Shown: piece after piece, positions 59,501 to 64,000 of the stretch | How positions within the stretch are numbered: the first letter of the stretch is position 1 | Layout: the number at the start of each line of letters is the position of its first letter | DNA from: Owenia fusiformis | Lineage: Eukaryota > Annelida > Polychaeta > Sabellida > Oweniidae | Reading direction: 5' to 3' | Assembly (NCBI GenBank): GCA_903813345.2 | Contig: CAIIXF020000008.1 | Span: 8,769,278-8,833,277, forward strand | DNA: 64,000 bases | Position numbers and translations under genes: made by a program | The notes under the pieces: generated by a model | Database searches by the model: none | Told to the model about the DNA's origin: nothing | What the model saw: only the letters and a program-made list of their open reading frames with translations

Positions 59501-61035
59501 CTTTTTAAATCTTCTAGACTTATCCCTTCGACTTGACCTGGTTTCTGAAAAAAATCAGCAAAACCAGTCTCAGTCATAAGAGTAACAAACGTAACATATG
59601 CTTATTTTAATAAGATTTTACAATAATCTGGTAAATTACAATAAAATAAATGCACTTTCAACCATGTTTCGCTTCACATGTATTTTAACAAATAAGAGTA
59701 CTGGTACCTGTAGAACGATACTTCGTAGTTTCAAACATGCCGCTATTTTACCAAGGATTTTCTGAAAGAGAAAATATAATACTGTATGATTATATGTATT
59801 TTATTCATTTGACACAAAGGTCACAAAATAATATATATAGGATTGAATTGAATAATCACTAACCCTGACTTGAAAAAATCATAACAGCCTGCAATTTGGT
59901 TTATCAATAGGTTTTTTACACTTACATATTTTTTGTACAATCTTAAGCCTGTAAAAATTAATACACACCTTATAATTTTAATAAGTGATTTATTAATTTC
60001 AAAGAAATCTAGTTTTGTATATGTTAAAGTCTATTGATGCAATTTATAGGTCGTGCTGAATTAGAGTGTTTTAGGATCAAATACAACATTAAAATCATTT
60101 TCATACACATGCAGTTAAATATTACATACTTTTTGTTCATCTGAGAAGAGATCATCGTCACAATCGTGTTCCTGCTGTAGAGTCTTGGCCAACCTGCACA
60201 ATGAAATTATATATCAATACACATATTCATATATTCATAATGATTATCAATAATCCAATGGCTTGACTGAATGAAGATGAGCTATCTAAAATACCAGGAC
60301 CAATAATCAATCAAATTGAACTTACTCAAAGGTCATGTAACTATGTTGTGAAATATGGCTGAGTTCTTCGAATATATGCCTACATTAGGTGACTCTAAAT
60401 TTAGACAAGAATTTGAATATTTAGATTAAAAAGAAACTACTTCCACCTTGGTATAGGTCTAAATGATGTCACACTTATATGTGAGATTCTTCTATGTCTT
60501 AGTCTACTGATTCTGTATGTTACAATCCATAATGAATTAATATCTATTCTATGGTTATTTAGCATCATGAGGATAGATGAAGATTACAGTTTTTGCTCTT
60601 TAGGATACAGTGATCTCCCTATTAAAGCAAGTGAGCGCAGCACCCACCTGAGATTTTGAAAATAGGCTTGCACCCACCTGAAAATCCATTTGCACCCACT
60701 TGGAAATGAGAAATCATGAAAATGGGCAAATTTTGACCAATTTTAGTCTGAATTGTGAAAATGAGAATTTTGCACCCACTTGAGAAAAAATTCTGTTGAG
60801 AACACTGGGATATAATAAAATACAATTGATGTTGATGATAGATGCACCTTGAATTCTTCTGAGATACAATGACAGCCATGACATTCACTGTCGTTTATTC
60901 AATGTAATTATTTTACCTCTGATATCCTTCTATTGCCTCTACAGGTTGACCCCATCCATCAAAATCTGTCCCTGTTTTCAAGTCCTTGTACCACTGTGTC
61001 ACAAGAGTCTGCCTTTCCTCATCTGCTTCATCCAT
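56429..61035 (-). CDS. AIDA: Axin interactor, dorsalization-associated protein
   Basis: AIDA binds axin and blocks axin-driven JNK activation; in vertebrates it affects dorsoventral patterning. It has a helical N-terminal domain and a C-terminal C2 domain that binds phospholipids. Ten coding exons on the minus strand join in frame: 61035-60917, 60193-60130, 59761-59708, 59544-59490, 59208-59124, 58509-58442, 57987-57859, 57533-57411, 57075-56958 and 56519-56429; 906 bases, 301 aa (human 306). Recognisable segments are FDGWGQPVEAIEGYQRLAKT (N domain), KIAACLKLRS, EDLKRIEP, SIRIEKIGLKDA, the C2 segment FFELKHYKPKKKMISTKC and the tail YKKPTDFRRKN...KPLYLHL. A short acidic linker (about 130-152) separates the domains. 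Converges on TRIM9. Confidence 0.96.
56958..57075 (-). CDS. AIDA: AIDA coding exon 9, C2 core
   Basis: 118 bases, YAIFFELKHYKPKKKMISTK then KDEVKEGPAVIEL. Acceptor ttcag, donor gtgagt. Confidence 0.96.
57411..57533 (-). CDS. AIDA: AIDA coding exon 8, C2 middle
   Basis: 123 bases, VSQDTPITTRKEDMYIHFGV and VHIQKPLEFLPQ. Acceptor ttcag, donor gtaagt. Confidence 0.95.
57859..57987 (-). CDS. AIDA: AIDA coding exon 7, C2 start
   Basis: 129 bases, RGTLLPIPD then CSIRIEKIGLKDATQYLDTF and MSVSVK. Acceptor ttcag, donor gtaaga. Confidence 0.95.
57988..58441 (-). other. AIDA intron between coding exons 6 and 7
   Basis: 454 bases, AT-rich, nothing recognised. The introns at 56520-56957, 57076-57410 and 60194-60916 also hold no other gene. 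Confidence 0.7.
58442..58509 (-). CDS. AIDA: AIDA coding exon 6, acidic linker
   Basis: 68 bases, QDELDDGATQDEDNEE then TAANNK. This is the poorly conserved acidic linker before the C2 domain. Donor gtaatg. Confidence 0.88.
58920..59094. mobile_element. MITE-like element with CCGGTGT ends, copy 1
   Basis: Ends read ccggtgtaaaagg and, on the other strand, ccggtgtgaaaga, followed by attatggtcccc. About 175 bp, non-coding, inside an AIDA intron (58510-59123). A related copy lies inverted at 63088-63252. Confidence 0.65.
59124..59208 (-). CDS. AIDA: AIDA coding exon 5
   Basis: 85 bases, LKSILSAGSKEFPVDVTAAQ and VKTKQTT. Acceptor ctcag, donor gtgagt. Confidence 0.93.
59490..59544 (-). CDS. AIDA: AIDA coding exon 4
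   Basis: 55 bases, KPGQVEGISLEDLKRIEP. Acceptor ttcag, donor gtatgt; the leftover C makes an Arg codon with the next exon. Confidence 0.93.
59708..59761 (-). CDS. AIDA: AIDA coding exon 3
   Basis: 54 bases, 18 whole codons, KILGKIAACLKLRSIVLQ. Acceptor tttcag, donor gtacca. Confidence 0.93.
60130..60193 (-). CDS. AIDA: AIDA coding exon 2
   Basis: 64 bases, acceptor gcag, donor gtatgt. Encodes LAKTLQQEHDCDDDLFSDEQ. Confidence 0.92.
60640..60800 (-). repeat. Degenerate repeat with gcacccacctga motif
   Basis: Four spaced copies of gcaccca(c)ctg/ttga within 160 bases of an AIDA intron, with intervening aaaatgagaa-like sequence. Looks like an eroded tandem or composite repeat. Confidence 0.5.
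60917..61035 (-). CDS. AIDA: AIDA first coding exon
   Basis: The exon itself runs 61071-60917; its first 36 bases are 5' UTR before the ATG at 61035, chosen because it gives a protein starting close to the family start. Encodes MDEADEERQTLVTQWYKDLK and FDGWGQPVEAIEGYQ. Donor gtaaaa. Confidence 0.93.
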
Positions 61036-61789
61036 ATTGTGTCTCTTAATGAAATTTATCTTACGCGAGGTCTGGAAGAACAATATAATTACATGCCATC
61101 TTAATGTGGAAACATGCGCATGCATGCTCAAACTAAAGCAAACCAAAATTAGATTTCACATGTGGTAATATTGCATATCAAAACTTCCGAACTCATGAAG
61201 AACTGAGTTTGTTTTCCAGTTAATTAAATATCTCTTGCTTATGCTCAATGGTTACGCAACAAACTCTATATTCTGGTATTAATGATTGTTTACTAACTTC
61301 TATTAGGTAAGTGAGAGTCCCATTTGTTAGCTAAGTCTTATTTTTTTAATTCTCGCGAGTCAGTCAAGTTGGAAAAAGATATTAAAATATCAAGATACAC
61401 AAAGTAAGGGCAGGTACATGTTTTTATTTTTCCATACAATGTTGCAATGTGGTCCTTCGTTCGCTTATTTATTGATTCAAAGTTGTAACTAAACATGTCA
61501 TTTTGAATGTACAGATAGAAGAATGGTGTAATGACCTGGGGTGCCACAAGGAAAAGACTGCCCTGCCTAACGAGCATAGTTTAACAAGCCAGATAGATAG
61601 ATTGATGGGATAGTGAATATGATTTATCTTACTCCCATAAATGGATGGTTGATTTATCAAATCAGATTTGAAAAATCAAACCCACATGGGGGTAGATTTA
61701 TCAAAGGCCTACGGGAATCCAGAAATATTGAGTTAGGTTAGATTTACTGAACACACCCGTCTAAAGCCTGGCTTTACCAAAATGTGTTC

Positions 61790-62085
61790 AGTAAGGCTAG
61801 ATCTAAGATCTACGTCAACTCCTACTACGATGTCAACACAACAGCAACATTACCTAATTTCCAAGCAAGAGATACATGTACACACAACAGAAGAGGAAAT
61901 TCCCAACTAACTCCTGAAAGCCCACTGCAAAACCTCAATGAGACAAAATTCAGCCACAGGGTAACAGGCAATTGAAACAGTCTCCCAGAGTACGTTGTGC
62001 AGTCAGTCCATGTCAACCAGTTCAAAAACCGCCTCGATACTCATTGTTATCACCATCCTTTAAAATTCAACTACGAAATTGCTGG
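61790..62085 (+). pseudogene. Broken 3' end of a LINE reverse transcriptase
   Basis: The frame reads HNRRGNSQLTPESP, then FSHRVTGN, a TGA where the family has Trp, then NSLPEYVVQSVHVNQFKNRL. This WN-x-LP ... FK-x-x-LD pattern is the usual C-terminus of non-LTR (Jockey/CR1-like) reverse transcriptases. Only the last 90 or so residues remain, so it is a 5'-truncated, inactivated copy in the AIDA 5' intron. Confidence 0.65.
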
Positions 62086-62103
62086 CGTACAAGTAGCCCC
62101 CAA

Positions 62104-62656
62104 GCTACGTCGAGAGCTACTTAGATTTTGAAAGTATAGCTCTCTATCGCTAGAATCAACAGCTTAAGAATCCTGACTTCAAAGAAAATTCCAGGGAATT
62201 CAGCTGACTCATGTTGCACATTATATACCTGAAAATGTATCCTACATCGCCATCTTTCATTCAGCTCAACTACAGAACGTCTCACTGCCCTATGTATCGA
62301 TCAGGACTTCATTTTATTGGTCGTGTCAAAAGTTTTGGCCAGGTATATTCAATATGGCGGCTTGACGTTTCCCAAGCTGCGCATGCGTCGATAATATTTC
62401 CGTTTAACCGCCATATGGGAAATGGGTATCGAAAAAAAAAACGATTAGAACTCCTGATCGCCATAGAAGCACATCCCCGATCCTACATGCACGAGGAAAG
62501 TAGACACATATGAGCCCACATGTAGGCTACAGTTTGAGACAAACAGTAAGCCGCTGACTGGCGCTGATCAAATTTAGATGTCACAATTCTTCAGCTTGAG
62601 ATCCTCACGATGGAGAGCTATACTTTCAAAATCTAACATGGTAGCTCTCGACGTGA
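62104..62656. mobile_element. Inverted-repeat-bounded segment in AIDA 5' intron
   Basis: acgtcgagagctac ... ttagattttgaaagtatagc (62106-62148) is repeated in reverse complement at about 62609-62656. The arms, about 45 bp, enclose about 460 bp. Inside, aatatggcggctt (62351) and aaccgccatat (62406) form another inverted pair. Resembles a non-autonomous DNA element. Confidence 0.55.
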
Positions 62657-62878
62657 GTAAATTAGAACTGTCATACAGGCAACGTCTTCCTAGGACGGAA
62701 AATTACTTATAAACTTAGGCTTAGAAGGCTGATGCGTGATGGAAAATTAAAAAAATAATGAAAACAAAAAAGTCAAAATTATTTTGTATTCAGTTGTCTC
62801 TATAACTTGCTATCGACGTATAATAATGATCGTAAAGATACTTTGGGTCAAATTGAAACGGATTAACATGAAACTTAC

Positions 62879-63030
62879 CTTATTTAGACATATTAAGGCC
62901 CCTAACAAGACGATGTTGGAGAATATCTAAAAAATATTTGATTCAAAGTTCAAAACCGGAAGTTTTGATGTAGGTATCTAAAAAGCAAACTCTTGGGGCG
63001 AACTTCTGGAAATTAAAAACGAAAACGTAA
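62879..63030 (-). promoter_or_regulatory. AIDA: Probable non-coding AIDA exon 1 and promoter
   Basis: A consensus donor (AAATAAG|gtaagtttc) ends here. The upstream limit is unknown; the transcription start is likely within about 150 bases. No TATA box stands out. Supported only by splice-site quality and position. Confidence 0.45.
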
Positions 63031-63087
63031 TGTTCACTAAAATTAAAAGCAAAACCAATATATCCCATCTTCATCCACAGTTTTCAT

Positions 63088-63252
63088 ACCAGTGTGAAAG
63101 AAATTATGGTCCCCCAGGGATTATGGTCCCCCTTTTTAAAGACCCTTACTGGCCCTGATTGTGTATAAGATAATAAGGGAATGAGGTCACCATATAAATC
63201 AATGGAGAGTAGGACCATAAATTAATAGGACCTCCTTCCCTTTTACATCGGT
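63088..63252. mobile_element. MITE-like element with CCGGTGT ends, copy 2
   Basis: Begins accagtgtgaaagaaattat and ends ttttacatcggt; reverse-complement relation to 58920-59094, including attatggtcccc twice and ccatataaatcaatgga. It lies just upstream of the AIDA start region. Confidence 0.65.
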
Positions 63253-63270
63253 ACCACCAGTATCTAATTA

Positions 63271-63554
63271 CACTGGCGGATCTGGGAGACCTTGGGTGGG
63301 TCCAGAAAAAAAAATTGGGCCCAAAAAAATTTTGAGGAGGCCCCAGAAAGTGGGCCTTTTTGTTATAAATAGGCCTTCTAAGGCCTTATTTCTTAAGTTT
63401 CAGCCAAATTTAGAAGAAAATGGACCTAAAAATTTCAAAATATGGGCCCACTTTTTGGTTTAGCGGCCTAAAAAATTTTTCCGCTCAAGCGCAGACATTT
63501 TTTCTCAGACAAGAATTTTGGGCCCCCCCTTGTTGGTTCCCAGATCCGCCCCTG
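63271..63554. mobile_element. hAT-like MITE, about 284 bp
   Basis: Left end cactggcggatctggg and right end, on the other strand, caggggcggatctggg form terminal inverted repeats like those of hAT elements. The flanking 8-mers (tctaatta and aattatat) do not match exactly, so the insertion may be old. Non-coding. Confidence 0.6.
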
Positions 63555-63835
63555 AATTATATACAACCAAACTTCTGACTTTTCTGGGGGAGAGCCGCCA
63601 GACCCCCATTTCCCCTTGTTTTTCGCTTCTCTCAACTCTTGTTCCTGTGATGGCGTACTACTCATAAATATAGCGCTACGCCCATGGTATAGTATATCAT
63701 AGATAAATTCCTGCCAAACCATCGGAACCTCAACTTCAAGTAGATATGCATTACTTGGGGAAGCGGTTGCTTCTTTCAAAATCATGCAGTTTTTACCATT
63801 ATGGCACTTTCTGCAAGATTTTTAGCCAAAACTGT
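63555..63835 (-). other. Unassigned minus-strand open frame upstream of AIDA
   Basis: An open frame with ATG at 63785 runs into the hAT-like MITE. Upstream of the ATG the same frame reads KSCRKCHNGKNC after a cag that could be an acceptor. The 63600-63785 part reads protein-like (EVEVPMVWQEFIYDILYHG). It could be an exon of another gene or a repeat; I recognise no domain. Confidence 0.2.
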
Positions 63836-64000
63836 CCAAGAGCCCCCCCCTCCCCCTTTGGCAATAGCTCCCCTTGGTAAACCCCCCCCCCTTGGTAAAA
63901 GCTGGCTACAGGTCTGAATATGGGTAACTTCCTGAGAAATTCAGTATGGATACACTCATAGTAAAACAATGGAACCTCAACAACAGTGATACACCCCTGG
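63836..64000. repeat. C-rich low-complexity sequence
   Basis: Runs of C at about 63842-63855 and 63882-63890, the second within a near-repeat of cccttggtaaa. No gene seen. Confidence 0.6.

Larger units (their letters stand above)
61072..62878 (-). other. AIDA 5' UTR intron
   Basis: Inferred from acceptor ttcttccag just upstream of the first coding exon and a perfect donor AG|gtaagt at 62878. Contains the LINE fragment and the inverted-repeat segment. Confidence 0.55.

Noticed and set aside
62211-62513. 100-codon frame in the AIDA 5' intron
   Set aside because: Lies inside the inverted-repeat segment and has no recognisable domain.

Overview
This is a piece of a eukaryotic, almost certainly invertebrate animal, nuclear genome. 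It is AT-rich, its genes are split by GT-AG introns, and introns carry many transposon remnants. Three conserved metazoan genes can be reconstructed exon by exon. Nothing visible fixes the phylum; a marine invertebrate (lophotrochozoan or invertebrate deuterostome) is my guess.

Layout: (1) 1-3783, minus strand: THOC3, a WD40 subunit of the THO/TREX mRNA-export complex, whose 3' end lies outside the window. (2) 3784-4078: a 295-bp head-to-head intergenic space, probably a shared promoter. (3) 4079-53281, plus strand: a TRIM9/TRIM67 E3 ubiquitin ligase of nine coding exons (689 aa), with a 36.65-kb first intron. (4) About 53.3-56.4 kb: a tail-to-tail interval with the 3' UTRs of TRIM9 and AIDA. 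(5) 56429-61035, minus strand: AIDA (axin interactor, dorsalization-associated), ten coding exons (301 aa), with a probable non-coding first exon near 62.9 kb. (6) 63.0-64.0 kb: repeat-rich upstream sequence.

The most notable object is a young LTR retrotransposon (22976-28390, minus orientation) inside TRIM9 intron 1. It has 873-bp LTRs that look identical, a CCAA target duplication, a proline-tRNA-type primer site, a polypurine tract and one uninterrupted 966-codon frame. That frame encodes a SCAN-like Gag, a zinc knuckle, a protease and then directly an integrase N-terminus. No reverse transcriptase or RNase H is visible. The protease-to-integrase order suggests the Gmr1-like Ty3/gypsy group, here internally deleted and therefore non-autonomous. 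It appears to sit inside an older pogo/Tigger-like TIR element of about 0.84 kb whose relatives occur elsewhere in the window.

Other repeats: a 400-bp full palindrome and a second foldback in THOC3 intron 1, a 26-bp minisatellite, nested palindromes at 38.6-39.1 kb, an inverted pair of about 520-bp repeats flanking the retrotransposon region, several MITE-like elements in and around AIDA, a broken LINE 3' end, and recurrent poly-G/poly-C runs. The three host genes act in unrelated processes (mRNA export, neuronal ubiquitin signalling, axin/JNK signalling); I see no functional cluster.
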